Positions 24,420-33,268 of a stretch of 50,585 nucleotides of DNA are shown here, piece by piece. Position 1 is the first letter of the stretch, and each line of letters opens with the position of its first letter. Under the pieces are notes generated by a model. That model saw only the letters and a program-made list of their open reading frames with translations. It did not search any database and was not told the origin of the DNA. The translations under genes were made by a program, and so were the position numbers. This DNA is from Gammaproteobacteria bacterium (GTDB lineage: Bacteria > Pseudomonadota > Gammaproteobacteria > Steroidobacterales > Steroidobacteraceae): contig PMMB01000273.1 of NCBI GenBank assembly GCA_003165495.1, forward strand, positions 1 through 50,585, in the 5' to 3' direction.

Positions 24420-24652
24420 TGACGCGCGACCGCGTCGGATCGGACGAGTTCTCTTTAACCCATGTATTCTTGGCGCACATGCTGGGGTTGCGGCGGGTGC
24501 GCGCCACTCAGGCGGCCAGCGCCCTAAAGCAACGCAACCTCATTAACTATCACCGCAGAAAAATCCAGATCCTAGATGTAAAACGACTCGAAGCGGCTTC
24601 TTGCTCGTGCTACCAGATTATAAAATCGGTGTTCGAGCGCGCGCAGAGCTAA
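24392..24652 (+). pseudogene. C-terminal relic of a further Crp/Fnr regulator
   Basis: A strong ribosome-binding site (AAGGAGAGG) precedes ATG CTG TGA at 24392-24400, and directly after this stop the frame continues LARWLLMTRDRVGSDEF, then FLAHMLGLRRVRATQAA, ending CSCYQIIK. This is the second half of a Crp/Fnr protein (end of the dimer helix plus winged helix). The effector domain is missing. The CxCY motif of the other copies is kept. A reinitiation at TTG 24413 could still yield an isolated 79-residue DNA-binding domain, so silence is not certain. Confidence 0.7.
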
Positions 24653-25182
24653 CCGAATTCGGGCGATTCGTAGAAGGTGACCCGAGGGTCGCATCGTACG
24701 TCAATCCAGGCCGATCGAGGCGCCGATTGAGTGGCAAAAGCAGAGACACTTCCATCCGCTTGCGCTTTTTGGCTATTCGAGGCGGCCCGTAATTTGGTGT
24801 TTGATGATGTTCATTACTTTGTCCTAAGTGACAGAGACCGGCAGCCGGCGCGCTCAATGCAATGACGGCGACCGATTTTGATGAGCACTGTGATGAGATG
24901 CGATTGCATGTCCATCTTCTATAAGAGGGGCGCTGTGTTGATCCACTCTCTAACGCGACTTTAACCTAGGTCCGCTTTACACAGAGAACGGCTTCGACGC
25001 GAGCGCGGATACGCGAGGATTGATCGCATACCTATGGAACAGGCGGTAGCGTTGTCACCACGCTCCAATCACTTATTAATCTAAGTAGATTCCACCACGT
25101 GGTATGTGCGGTATCGTACAAACGGCGATTTGTCTTCATGATCCAATGTCCACGTCGGAATCATCAATAAAGAGAGAATCCC
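24653..25182. other. 530-base stretch without recognised gene
   Basis: Only short, unconvincing frames. A perfect 10-base palindrome ACCACGTGGT lies at 25094-25103, 80 bases before the small gene at 25183, and could be an operator. Nothing else seen. Confidence 0.4.
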
Positions 25183-25257
25183 ATGTATATCGGTGGCGGC
25201 TTACTCGGACTAATCCTGATCATTGCCTTGATCTTCTTCTTGGTGCGTAGAGCCTGA
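25183..25257 (+). CDS. 24-residue single-helix membrane peptide
   Basis: ATG at 25183 with AGAGAG about eight bases upstream encodes a 24-residue product, MYIGGGLLGLILII followed by further hydrophobic residues and an RRA end. This is one glycine-led membrane helix with positive charges at the C-terminus. Tiny proteins of this look are found in many proteobacteria but I know no function. It lies 45 bases before the SYLF gene and may be co-transcribed. Confidence 0.55.
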   Translation: MYIGGGLLGLILIIALIFFLVRRA

Positions 25258-25301
25258 GTTCTCTCCGCACCGAGTTCAAACAATTTCTCTGGAGATTGAT
25301 T

Positions 25302-25856
25302 ATGCACATGAAATCACTAACGGCCGCCGCTGTACTGGCGGTTGTCGGTCTACTCGCAGGCGCGGCCACTTGGGCTCATACTAAGGCCGAGATCGATCGG
25401 AGCGCGGACCGAGCGCTGAAGCACTTCTATACGCTCAACCCCAGCCACCGGCAGCTGGTCGGCAAAGCGGCCGGCGTATTGATCTTTGGGCACGTGACGA
25501 AGGGCGGCGTTGGCGTCGGCGGCGAGTACGGTGAAGGGGTCCTTCGCGTCCGGGGCCGGCCGGTCGATTACTACAGCGTCGCGTCCGCCTCCGTTGGGCT
25601 CACGCTCGGCGTAGCATCGCATCGAGAAATCATCCTGTTTATGACAGAAGGCGCGCTCGATCACTTCGCCAAGAGCGATGGATGGTCTGCAGGCGGGGAT
25701 TCCGCCATCGCCGTTGTGTCACAGGGTGCGGGTAGTCAATACGACACCACCACTCTGGGAAAGCCCATCCTCGGATTCGTCTTCAGTGAAAAAGGTCTGA
25801 TCGGCGATTTATCGCTCGAAGGAACTAAAGTCACGAAGATCAAGACCACGGATTGA
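25302..25856 (+). CDS. exported SYLF-domain (Ysc84-like) lipid-binding protein
   Basis: A 184-residue protein with a signal peptide (cleavage near ATWAH, about residue 26). The SYLF/Ysc84 domain follows: SADRALKHFYTLNP, GKAAGVLIFGHVTKGG, YYSVASASVGLTLGVASH, and GFVFSEKGLIGDLSLEGTKV at the end. Bacterial SYLF proteins are periplasmic or outer-membrane associated and bind phosphoinositides in eukaryotic relatives; the bacterial role is unclear. ATG 25302 is chosen because GGAGA lies six bases upstream. A stem-loop follows the stop. Confidence 0.88.
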   Translation: MHMKSLTAAAVLAVVGLLAGAATWAHTKAEIDRSADRALKHFYTLNPSHRQLVGKAAGVLIFGHVTKGGVGVGGEYGEGVLRVRGRPVDYYSVASASVGLTLGVASHREIILFMTEGALDHFAKSDGWSAGGDSAIAVVSQGAGSQYDTTTLGKPILGFVFSEKGLIGDLSLEGTKVTKIKTTD

Positions 25857-25868
25857 CATTTGTCCATC

Positions 25869-25888
25869 GGGGCGCGGCGTGGCGCCCC
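25869..25888 (+). terminator. GC-rich stem-loop after the SYLF gene
   Basis: Perfect 7-base stem GGGGCGC/GCGCCCC with a six-base loop, 12 bases after the SYLF stop. There is no T-tract, so it may be an RNA-stabilising or attenuating hairpin rather than a full terminator. Confidence 0.4.
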
Positions 25889-25924
25889 GCCGGAGTGGGA
25901 TCTTGCATATTAGGGGACGGGAAC

Positions 25925-26269
25925 ATGCTGATTGATCAAATTGATGAACGATGGCAGCGACATCTTATCGCCAGACTTCATTTGGAGCCGCTATTCAAAT
26001 CGGAGCACTTGGATGGCGTGGACGGACGTGACGTGGCGCACGGGCATCCGCTCATGCATCGCCCAAGCCAGAGCGAAGTTGATAACAGCGCTCAACTTAT
26101 AGCTCTTCTAAAAGGATTGGGCGTCGGCGCTGACGTGGTCGAGGCGTCTATCAAGCGCAATGATGCCTCTATCACGCGCGCCACAGCAATCATCGCCGAG
26201 TGGATGACCTATTTGCCTGAGGACTGTGTCAAGGCGATGGCCAACGACGGTTGGCATTGGACGACTTAG
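25925..26269 (+). CDS. unrecognised small protein with C-terminal GWHW motif (copy 1)
   Basis: A 114-residue soluble protein without known domain. It has LIARLHLEPLFKSEHLD near the N-terminus, a variable middle, LLKGLGVG, and ends IAEWMTYLPEDCVKAM then NDGWHWTT. The protein at 32191-32535 shares the same three blocks (ALHLQPLFKS, LLQELGV, ADWMTYLPKDCVKAM and NNGWHWST), so the two define a family with a conserved C-terminal 25 residues. ATG 25925 is preceded by GGGGACGGGAAC. It ends 17 bases before the c-di-GMP protein gene and probably shares its transcript. No function is proposed. Confidence 0.7.
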   Translation: MLIDQIDERWQRHLIARLHLEPLFKSEHLDGVDGRDVAHGHPLMHRPSQSEVDNSAQLIALLKGLGVGADVVEASIKRNDASITRATAIIAEWMTYLPEDCVKAMANDGWHWTT

Positions 26270-26286
26270 TTGCACGGTCTGAAACG

Positions 26287-28551
26287 ATGAATCCGAGAGC
26301 ATTCGACGAGATACACAATATCCTGCTGATCCAAGGGGACGGTCAGGATGCCCAAAGCGTTCGCGATGCACTCGCCAACAGTTCCGACCGGGCTTTTCGA
26401 GTTGAGTGGGTGAAGTCGTGCGCTCTGGGTCTCGAGCGACTGGCCGCCCAGCCTCTCCACGATCGGGACGGTCCAAATGCGATTTCGGCAATCCTGGTGG
26501 ATTTGATGTTACCGGACCTTGCCGGCTTGGGAAGCGTCGATCGTCTGGTCACCGCCGCGCCGCAGATCCCCATCATCGTACTCTGTTCGATGCAAGATGA
26601 ATTGGTCGCAAAAGAGGCGATCCAGCGCGGCGCGCAGGATTATCTCCTGAAGGAGCATCTCAACAATTACCTCTTGCCGAAGACACTGGCGGGGGTGATC
26701 GAGCGCGCGTCGATTACCGAAGCGTTGTTTGACGAGAGGGAGCGGGCGCAGGTCACGCTCAATTCCATCGGTGATGCCGTTATAAGTACGGACGTCGAGG
26801 GTCGGATTTCTTATATGAACTCCGTCGCCGAGCGCTTGACCGGATGGCCGTTGAAGGAGGCTTCGGGTCGCCCCCTGGAGGAGGTATTCAAGATCATCGA
26901 TGCCGAGATGCGCACGACAATTGCCAATCCCACGGCAAAGGCAACCGAGGAGAATGCCACCGTGGGGCTGCCGCCAACCTGTATCTTGATCCGGCGCGAT
27001 GGAGAGGAGTCGGCCATCGAAGACTCGTTCGCGCCCATTCACAACCGCCGCGGCCACATCACGGGTGCCGTCATGGTGTTCCATGATGTGAGCACGGCCC
27101 GAGCATTGACGCTCAAATTGGCCTATATGGCCCAGCACGATACTCTGACGGATCTGCCCAACAGAAGTCTGTTGAACGATCGCCTTGGCCAGGCGATCGG
27201 AGAGGCGCAGCGGCACCATAGCGCGCTGGCACTTCTCTATCTCGATCTCGATCGCTTCAAGCTCATCAACGACTCGCTCGGTCACTTGGTTGGCGACCAT
27301 CTGCTGCAATCAGTTGCGCTGCGTCTGCGCGAGTGCGTCCGAACGACCGACACCGTGAGCCGCCTCGGCGGCGATGAGTTCGTGATTCTGTTGTCGGAAG
27401 TTGCGCACGAACAAGACGCAGCCCATTGCGCGGATAAATTACTCGAAGCCTTCCGGAATCCTTTCGCGCTGGGCGACCACGAGCTGCATGTCACGGCCAG
27501 CATCGGTATCGTCGTCCATCCGGGCGACGGTACCGCGGTCGAAACATTGCTGCAAAATGCGGATTCCGCTATGTATGAGGCGAAGAAACATGGGCGCAAT
27601 AACTATCAATTCTATCGAGCAGACCTGAACTGGACCGCCGGCGAGCAGCAAGCACTCGAAAACGGCTTGCGACATGCAATCGCTCGACAGGAACTGGAGT
27701 TGTATTATCAACCCATCATGAGCTTGAGCACCGGCGCGATCGACGGCGTCGAGGCATTAGTACGGTGGCAGCATCCCACCTTGGGACTTGTGCTTCCGGA
27801 CCAGTTCATTTCGATTGCCGAGGAATCCGGGTTGATTGTCCCGATTGGCCAATGGGTGCTGCGCGAGGCCTGCCGGCAGGCCAAGGCATGGCATGACGCC
27901 GGCCTTCCGAGACTGCGGCTTGCCGTGAATGTGTCGGCAGTGGAACTGCGCTCGAAGGAGTACGTGGCCGGCGTCGCTGGTATGTTGGCGCAAACCGGCT
28001 TTGATCCGCGGTGTCTCGAATTGGAACTCACAGAGACGTTCCTCATGCAGGACTCCAAGTCCACCGCTGTCGTCTTTGGAGCCATCAAGGAACTCGGCGT
28101 TCAACTGACGCTGGATGATTTCGGAACGGGCTATTCCAGCCTGAGTTACATGAGACGCTTCCCCATCGACACGCTGAAAGTGGATCGGTCGTTCGTGCGC
28201 GATCTCACCATGGATGCGAGTGACGCCAGCGTGGTGAGTGCCGTCATTAATATGGGCAGGAGTCTCAATATGCGAGTCGTTGCGGAAGGCGTCGAGGCGC
28301 TCGACCAACTGGTATTCCTGAAAGAGCATGGCTGCTCCGAGGCGCAAGGTTATTATTTCAGCCGGCCCTTGAAGGCGCCCGATTTTGCCGTCTGGATGAG
28401 CCAAAACAACGTAACCAACGACAGTCGCGCGGTGAATAGAGCGGGAAGAAATTGTAGCGGTACGCGCTCTGTCCGTGCACCTTCTGGTATTCATCCCAGA
28501 GCAGCGTTTCTACCGCCAGTTATTGCACCAAAAATGAGGGGATCCCAGTGA
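26287..28551 (+). CDS. REC-PAS-GGDEF-EAL cyclic-di-GMP signalling protein
   Basis: A 754-residue protein. An N-terminal receiver-like domain has the putative phospho-Asp in LVDLMLPD (about residue 80). A PAS domain (about 155-280) follows. The diguanylate cyclase domain has intact RLGGDEFVIL and an inhibitory-site RxxD (RTTD) five residues before GGDEF. The phosphodiesterase domain has EALVRW, ELTETFL, DDFGTGYSS and LKVDRSFV. Both catalytic sites look complete, so it could make or break c-di-GMP. The last 45 residues are low in conservation. ATG 26287 is used; the frame is open to TTG 26251, which overlaps the preceding small gene. Confidence 0.93.
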   Translation: MNPRAFDEIHNILLIQGDGQDAQSVRDALANSSDRAFRVEWVKSCALGLERLAAQPLHDRDGPNAISAILVDLMLPDLAGLGSVDRLVTAAPQIPIIVLCSMQDELVAKEAIQRGAQDYLLKEHLNNYLLPKTLAGVIERASITEALFDERERAQVTLNSIGDAVISTDVEGRISYMNSVAERLTGWPLKEASGRPLEEVFKIIDAEMRTTIANPTAKATEENATVGLPPTCILIRRDGEESAIEDSFAPIHNRRGHITGAVMVFHDVSTARALTLKLAYMAQHDTLTDLPNRSLLNDRLGQAIGEAQRHHSALALLYLDLDRFKLINDSLGHLVGDHLLQSVALRLRECVRTTDTVSRLGGDEFVILLSEVAHEQDAAHCADKLLEAFRNPFALGDHELHVTASIGIVVHPGDGTAVETLLQNADSAMYEAKKHGRNNYQFYRADLNWTAGEQQALENGLRHAIARQELELYYQPIMSLSTGAIDGVEALVRWQHPTLGLVLPDQFISIAEESGLIVPIGQWVLREACRQAKAWHDAGLPRLRLAVNVSAVELRSKEYVAGVAGMLAQTGFDPRCLELELTETFLMQDSKSTAVVFGAIKELGVQLTLDDFGTGYSSLSYMRRFPIDTLKVDRSFVRDLTMDASDASVVSAVINMGRSLNMRVVAEGVEALDQLVFLKEHGCSEAQGYYFSRPLKAPDFAVWMSQNNVTNDSRAVNRAGRNCSGTRSVRAPSGIHPRAAFLPPVIAPKMRGSQ

Positions 28552-28632
28552 GGCCGTGATACCGCTCCAACCAGGAGCGCTCAAATATTATCGTTCGACT
28601 TCGTCCCTTGGTTATAGTTACACACGACGATG

Positions 28633-28659
28633 GTCCCCCGTCGGTCGCAGTCGGGGGTC
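28633..28659 (+). terminator. possible terminator between convergent genes
   Basis: A six-base stem CCCCCG/CGGGGG (28635-28640 and 28652-28657) with an 11-base loop followed by TCTTGTT, 80 bases after the GGDEF-EAL stop and 30 bases before the convergent GNAT stop. Confidence 0.35.
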
Positions 28660-28690
28660 TTGTTGGCTCAAAGGCGATGCGCCGGTACGC

Positions 28691-29203
28691 CTACACTGCT
28701 AGGGAGTAGATAACCTGGTGCGTATCATCCGGATCGCATGCCGTGGACATTCCGAGTTCGTGGGCGAGGTCGCGCATCGCGGCATTGTCCGTGAGTTCCA
28801 CTGAGTAGAGTTGCTTCACGCCGTAATCTCTGGCGGACGCGATTAATTGCTTCACGAGTAACTTACCCAAGCCCTTGTGCTGCCATCCGTCGGCAATCGT
28901 CACCGCCATCTCCCGAATATCTGCCTTTGAGTTCGGTGCGTATCGGCCAACGCCAATCTCGGTTTCGCACCCATTCTTCTGCACGGTGGCAACAAATGCC
29001 ATGGAGTGGGGGCCATCAACTTCACAAAAGAGCTTTAGCTGCCCGGGCGACAGTTCCCTCACGCCGCCGAAGAACCGATAGTGCTTAGTCTGAGGCGACA
29101 GCTTACGGACGAAATCCGCCTCCATGGCTGCGTCCGCCACACGAATGGGCCTTATCGTCACCAGTTCACCGGCGAGTGTTAAATTTAGATTCGTTGTGAC
29201 CAT
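28691..29203 (-). CDS. GNAT-family N-acetyltransferase
   Basis: A 170-residue GNAT protein. The acetyl-CoA pyrophosphate loop is GWQHKGLGKLLVKQLI (about 105-120), preceded by the core strand DIREMAVTIA. The N-terminal RPIRVADAAMEADFVRKLS is the form seen in acyltransferase domains that also occur fused to acetyl-CoA-synthetase-like proteins. It would transfer an acetyl group, probably to a protein lysine or small amine; the substrate is unknown. GGAGG lies eight bases before the ATG. Confidence 0.88.
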   Translation of the reverse strand: MVTTNLNLTLAGELVTIRPIRVADAAMEADFVRKLSPQTKHYRFFGGVRELSPGQLKLFCEVDGPHSMAFVATVQKNGCETEIGVGRYAPNSKADIREMAVTIADGWQHKGLGKLLVKQLIASARDYGVKQLYSVELTDNAAMRDLAHELGMSTACDPDDTHQVIYSLAV

Positions 29204-29347
29204 GGCGGTGCCTCCGATTGAAAGAAAGGTAGCAGTATGATTACGACATGTTCCAACTGAACACTGTGGATTTCCCTAGCCTCAAGCCGACAAATACGTA
29301 TACAGGTCGCGACGATATTTAATAGTCACCGCGGCGGATAAGAAAAC

Positions 29348-30907
29348 TCAGGCAGCGAGCAACGCTCGGAGCAACGTCAACAACTCCTCTGACTTGATGG
29401 GCTTGCTCGTGATCCGCAGGTAGGGATCGCGCGGCAGTTGCTTAACGACGGCGGAGGTATCGCCTGTCGTAAGGACCGCCTTTAATGAAATACCCAGTAT
29501 CTCGCGCAACGTCGCGATGACTTGAATACCGGTTTCGCCGTCGTTCAGATGATAGTCGCTGATCAGCAGATCGACTTTATGCCCCTGTTGCACGTGTTGT
29601 AACGCTCCCGCCAGCGACGCGACCGGCGTGACATGGTAACCCTCCAACTCGAGCAACAGGCACGTTGCGCGTCGCACCGACTCATTATCTTCCACCAAAA
29701 GAACACGCGCTTCCCCGATCTGCGAGCCATAGACGGACAATCCCACGGACGTGGGCGGCATCGTCACTTCTTGTACGCCGCTCGCTGGGAGGGCGAGCGA
29801 GAACGCCGAGCCTTTGCCCACCTCGGAGCGCACATCAAGTTTGAGCGTGAGGAGCTTCACCAGGCGCTGCACGATAGAAAGGCCCAGGCCATACCCATCG
29901 CGCGAGGCGTTGGTCGGAACGCCTACTTGATAGAACTCATCGTAGATATACGGCAGCTGATCCGCCGGAATACCGACGCCCGTATCGAGCACCTCGATGC
30001 GAACCAGCGGTGCCTCGTGCAGGCAGCGCAAGCGTACCCCGCCTTCACGAGTGTACTTCAGAGCATTCGAGACCAAATTCCTTAAAATCTGCTCAACCAA
30101 CGTTGGATCACTGTGCGCCGCGTCTTCGCATGATTCGATTTCGAGCTTGAGCCCCTTGTTCGCCGCAATACTTGCGAATTCCAGGCGCAGCTCTTCGAAA
30201 ATCGCGGCTACCTTGAAATCAGTCGGCTCGGGTCGGATCGCCCCGGATTCCAGCTTGCTGATGTCGAGCAAGGCGTTGAGCAGTCTCGACATCGCGGCAA
30301 TCGCTTGCTCTGACTGAGAGAGGGCTTCGAGGGCGCCGCGATCAGTCACCCGCCGGCGCATTGCGCCGTTGAGCAATTCGAGGGTTTGCAGCGGCTGACG
30401 CAGATCATGGCTGGCGGTTGCGAGGAAGCGGCTCTTGCCCTGGTTGGCCCGATCAGCGATCTCGCGCGCCTGGTCCGCGAGTTCCCGCGCAGCGTCGGCG
30501 GCCTCGCGCGCTACAATTAGTTCGGCTTCGACACGCTTGTGGTCGCTCACATCGCGAATCGCGGCTGCAACGAGTGTCCGGCCAACGTCGTCGATTGGGC
30601 TTAAACTGATCTCGACGGGAAACTCAGTGCCGTTTTTCCGTCGTCCAAACAAATCAAGTCCCGCCCCCATGGGGCGTACCCGCAGGGTGTTGATATAGTG
30701 CTCGCGGTGTGCAACATGGCGAGTACGAAAACGCTCCGGCATCAGCGTCTCGATATTCTGGCCTATGATCTCGTCATGCAAATAGCCGAACAAAGCCGAG
30801 ACTTGCTGATTGGTAAATCGAATGATACCGGAGGCATCAATGATGAGCATCGCATCCGGGGCGGCATCGAGGGCGCTGCGGGCGAGATCGGGCGGGGTCG
30901 TACGCAC
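29348..30907 (-). CDS. hybrid histidine kinase: PAS-HisKA-HATPase-REC
   Basis: A 519-residue sensor without membrane segments. Order: PAS domain (8-125), coiled coil (128-158), HisKA with phospho-His in ATASHDLRQPL (His 167), HATPase with N-box RNLVSNALKYT, G1 DTGVGIP and G2 GYGLGLSIV, then a receiver domain with VEDN and phospho-Asp in LISDYHL. It probably senses a cytoplasmic signal, perhaps through a PAS cofactor, which cannot be told by eye. No REC/output partner is adjacent; a lone LuxR-type HTH lies at 41364-41579. GTG start with AAGGGA upstream. Confidence 0.93.
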   Translation of the reverse strand: MRTTPPDLARSALDAAPDAMLIIDASGIIRFTNQQVSALFGYLHDEIIGQNIETLMPERFRTRHVAHREHYINTLRVRPMGAGLDLFGRRKNGTEFPVEISLSPIDDVGRTLVAAAIRDVSDHKRVEAELIVAREAADAARELADQAREIADRANQGKSRFLATASHDLRQPLQTLELLNGAMRRRVTDRGALEALSQSEQAIAAMSRLLNALLDISKLESGAIRPEPTDFKVAAIFEELRLEFASIAANKGLKLEIESCEDAAHSDPTLVEQILRNLVSNALKYTREGGVRLRCLHEAPLVRIEVLDTGVGIPADQLPYIYDEFYQVGVPTNASRDGYGLGLSIVQRLVKLLTLKLDVRSEVGKGSAFSLALPASGVQEVTMPPTSVGLSVYGSQIGEARVLLVEDNESVRRATCLLLELEGYHVTPVASLAGALQHVQQGHKVDLLISDYHLNDGETGIQVIATLREILGISLKAVLTTGDTSAVVKQLPRDPYLRITSKPIKSEELLTLLRALLAA

Positions 30908-31076
30908 TGAACAGATCCCTTGGTTGCTGCTCTTTCCGAGTCGGAAAGAAATGATCCCTATAGGTATTGTTTAACTTTGATCTAATGTTCTTATATTTGC
31001 CTACGTCTCTGCGCGTCTGTATGAATTCGAACACAAGAAGCGCATCTCGCCGAGTAGCACCGTCGGAACTGTCGAC

Positions 31077-31778
31077 TTACCGCCGTTTCGTTGTACCAAA
31101 GAGTCTCTTCAGTTCAGTCCGCATAGTACCGTAGCATTCGCAGGCCGCATCTTGGAGCCCCGATTGGTCCATGATAGTTACGCGACCACGCGTGTACTGA
31201 ATCAAGCCGGCCTTCTGCAGGAAACGCGCGGCAATCGTTACGCCGGAGCGCTGAACGCCGAGCATCATCGCCAGGAATTCATGGGTCAGCGGAAACGACT
31301 TTGCTAGCGCGTTGTCATGGGCGATCAACAACCAGCGACAACAGCGCTCCTCCAGAGTATGCAGCCGGTTGCAGGCGGCAGTCTGCACGAGTTGGCAAAT
31401 GGCGAAACGGGCGCACTTGTGCATCACATCGAGAAGAGTGCTGTCCTTTTCCATCTCGCGCTTCAGTATATCGCGCCGGATCCGCACGGCTATTCCTGGA
31501 ATTTGCACAATGGACCCAACAATTGCCTTGTCGATACTGAAGAGAGCGTTGGGGTCAGTTATGCCTTCAATGCCGACGGCTCCGACCTCGACCGTTCGGC
31601 CGTCTTGCATAGTCTTAACAAATGAAACCAAGCCGCGATTGACGAAATATATATATTCAATTGATCGATCTACTTGATTGATGATCTGACCCCGCACCAT
31701 ATTCACGGGCTCTAAATTAGGTAGGATTCGCTTCAGCGTGGCGTCGGACAGCGAACCAAGGATGCGGTTTTGGTTCAT
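31077..31778 (-). CDS. Crp/Fnr-family transcriptional regulator (copy 3)
   Basis: A 233-residue regulator with the cNMP-binding-like barrel (VNMVRGQIINQVDRSIEYIYF, about 25-45) and a C-terminal winged helix with FLAMMLGVQRSGVTIAARFL. It shares CNRLHTLEERCCRWLL and CECYG with copies 1 and 2 but is more distant. ATG 31778 is chosen because family homology begins there; the frame extends to 31859 with 27 residues of non-family composition. Divergent from nothing close upstream; a 412-base gap follows toward the GWHW gene. Confidence 0.88.
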   Translation of the reverse strand: MNQNRILGSLSDATLKRILPNLEPVNMVRGQIINQVDRSIEYIYFVNRGLVSFVKTMQDGRTVEVGAVGIEGITDPNALFSIDKAIVGSIVQIPGIAVRIRRDILKREMEKDSTLLDVMHKCARFAICQLVQTAACNRLHTLEERCCRWLLIAHDNALAKSFPLTHEFLAMMLGVQRSGVTIAARFLQKAGLIQYTRGRVTIMDQSGLQDAACECYGTMRTELKRLFGTTKRR

Positions 31779-32045
31779 GATGTCACGATTTTCGCCAAAT
31801 CTATTTAACCAGACGAAGTCAGTCTCTGGGCCTGGGCGGTCTCGGCGCTTCTGCAACATATGATATGTTCTCTTGCTTGCATCCCTCCGTCAACGACTTG
31901 TTTGCAGTTGAGCGGTACAAAAGCCAATCGACCGCAGGTTAACGAGACTCTTTCTCGCTACCCTCCAACCACCCCGGTAGCGACCGACCTTCGCGCGGAT
32001 ATCTCACATCGCAGCAGCTTGCAGGCGTTTACGAAAGGGACTGAG

Positions 32046-32159
32046 GTGAGCATTCGGATCCGGTCGGACGCTGTATTTGGAATCGCGGCAGGATGCGTTG
32101 TGCTAGCAGCTCTCATCTGCATCGCTCAGGGCAGCATGCAAAATCTGAGAGCGCCATAA
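32046..32159 (+). CDS. possible 37-residue membrane peptide
   Basis: Within the otherwise empty stretch 31779-32190, GTG 32046 with AAAGGGACTGAG upstream opens a 37-codon frame whose product has a basic start (SIRIRSD), one hydrophobic helix (GIAAGCVVLAALICIA) and a polar end. Not recognised. The gene-like start signal and helix are the only support. Confidence 0.3.
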   Translation: MSIRIRSDAVFGIAAGCVVLAALICIAQGSMQNLRAP

Positions 32160-32190
32160 ACACAGGTCTGCCCAAGCATTGCTCGATTGG

Positions 32191-32535
32191 CTACGTCGAC
32201 CAATGCCAACCGTTGTTAACCATGGCTTTGACGCAGTCCTTTGGTAAGTATGTCATCCAATCGGCAATTTTCGCAGTTGCGCGCGCCGTCGCGATGGCGT
32301 TTTGGTTGATACTCCCCGTCGGTGCCGCGCTGGTGTCGACGCCCAATTCTTGTAAAAGCACTGAGAAGTTTCGGAATTGTCCAGTCTCGCGCTTTTGCGA
32401 TTGATCATTCGCGGGAGCGGCGTGCGCCGTACTTTGACTCTTTGCGCCATTGCACTCCAACGGCGCGGACTTGAACAAAGGCTGCAAGTGCAACGCCGTG
32501 ATAAGGTTGTCTTTCCCCCGTGCATTAGTCATCAT
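32191..32535 (-). CDS. unrecognised small protein with C-terminal GWHW motif (copy 2)
   Basis: A 114-residue soluble protein, exactly as long as its paralogue at 25925-26269. Shared blocks are ALHLQPLFKS near residue 15-25, LLQELGV in the middle and the ending ADWMTYLPKDCVKAM plus NNGWHWST; the region between residues 28 and 55 differs (polar, Gln/Ala rich). GGAGA lies about six bases before the ATG. It is followed at 72 bases, reading from the upstream gene, by nothing recognisable on its other side. No known domain and no function proposed. Confidence 0.7.
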   Translation of the reverse strand: MMTNARGKDNLITALHLQPLFKSAPLECNGAKSQSTAHAAPANDQSQKRETGQFRNFSVLLQELGVDTSAAPTGSINQNAIATARATAKIADWMTYLPKDCVKAMVNNGWHWST

Positions 32536-32606
32536 GGCTGTCTCCAGATATGAAACGGCAACATATCGCGCCGGCGGTCGAACGGCAGCGTGCGTAGTAG
32601 CGACCG

Positions 32607-32765
32607 CTAAATGCGCCCCGTGAGAACCAAAATCAATACGCCAACGAGTACGAGCCGTAGTGTGCCGCTCGGGTAGTACCCCCAGGACCTGCTATGAGGC
32701 CACGTTGGAAAAGCGCCAACCAGCATTAGCAAGAGAATAATCAAGAGTACCGTGCCCAATGACAT
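32607..32765 (-). CDS. DUF3309 small membrane protein
   Basis: A 52-residue protein with two hydrophobic helices and the central motif PTWPHSRSWGYYPSG that defines DUF3309. Function unknown. ATG 32765 is chosen because AAGGAGA lies five to six bases upstream and the family begins MSLGT; the longer frame to 32840 is not supported. It lies directly upstream of, and in the same direction as, the GWHW copy 2 gene, 71 bases apart, so the two may be co-transcribed. Confidence 0.85.
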   Translation of the reverse strand: MSLGTVLLIILLLMLVGAFPTWPHSRSWGYYPSGTLRLVLVGVLILVLTGRI

Positions 32766-33268
32766 TTCGGTCTCCTTAGCGCTTCGAAAATCCCAGTCAA
32801 ACGGATTATCCAGCGCGTCGAAACTTTGATTCGAGTCCAATCGCCTGTCGAGCTAATTATCTACGACGGATCTGCTTCGTCGATAAGTGGATTCACTTAC
32901 CCGCACGGGTATTGGTGCAGTTGCAAGCGAGCAGCAATATCGGCAGCAAATGCATAGACGGTTTCTACCCCCAAACGCGCGCGTTGAAGGCACGCATCGA
33001 CCCTGGCCAATCTGCGGCAAATACATACGGAGTGTCGGACAGCCCAGAGCGCATCGCAGTGCTCGATCGGGCAAAATAAATTCGTCATTAGTAGGACGCA
33101 ACAAATGACCACCACAGGCACGCGTACCCCCGATCGATCGAGTCCTTCGGTCGGCAGTTGGCAGCGGAATTGGCGAGTCTCGCTTCGCAGACGAAGATTG
33201 GCTCCAAGCGTCGAATTCTCCTGCCCGGTGACGGAGCCAGCGTCGTGTCTGAAATCGAGGACACTTAT
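32766..33268. other. 503-base stretch without recognised gene
   Basis: Open frames on both strands (such as the minus-strand frame ending at 32897) lack start signals and family similarity. The divergent promoters of the DUF3309 and PNPOx-like genes must lie here but no convincing hexamers were picked. Confidence 0.4.

Noticed and set aside
32897..33121. 74-codon minus-strand frame with a partly protein-like end (GVETVYAFAADIAARL)
   Set aside because: Start region is not protein-like and no family was recognised; kept only as an unplaced possibility.
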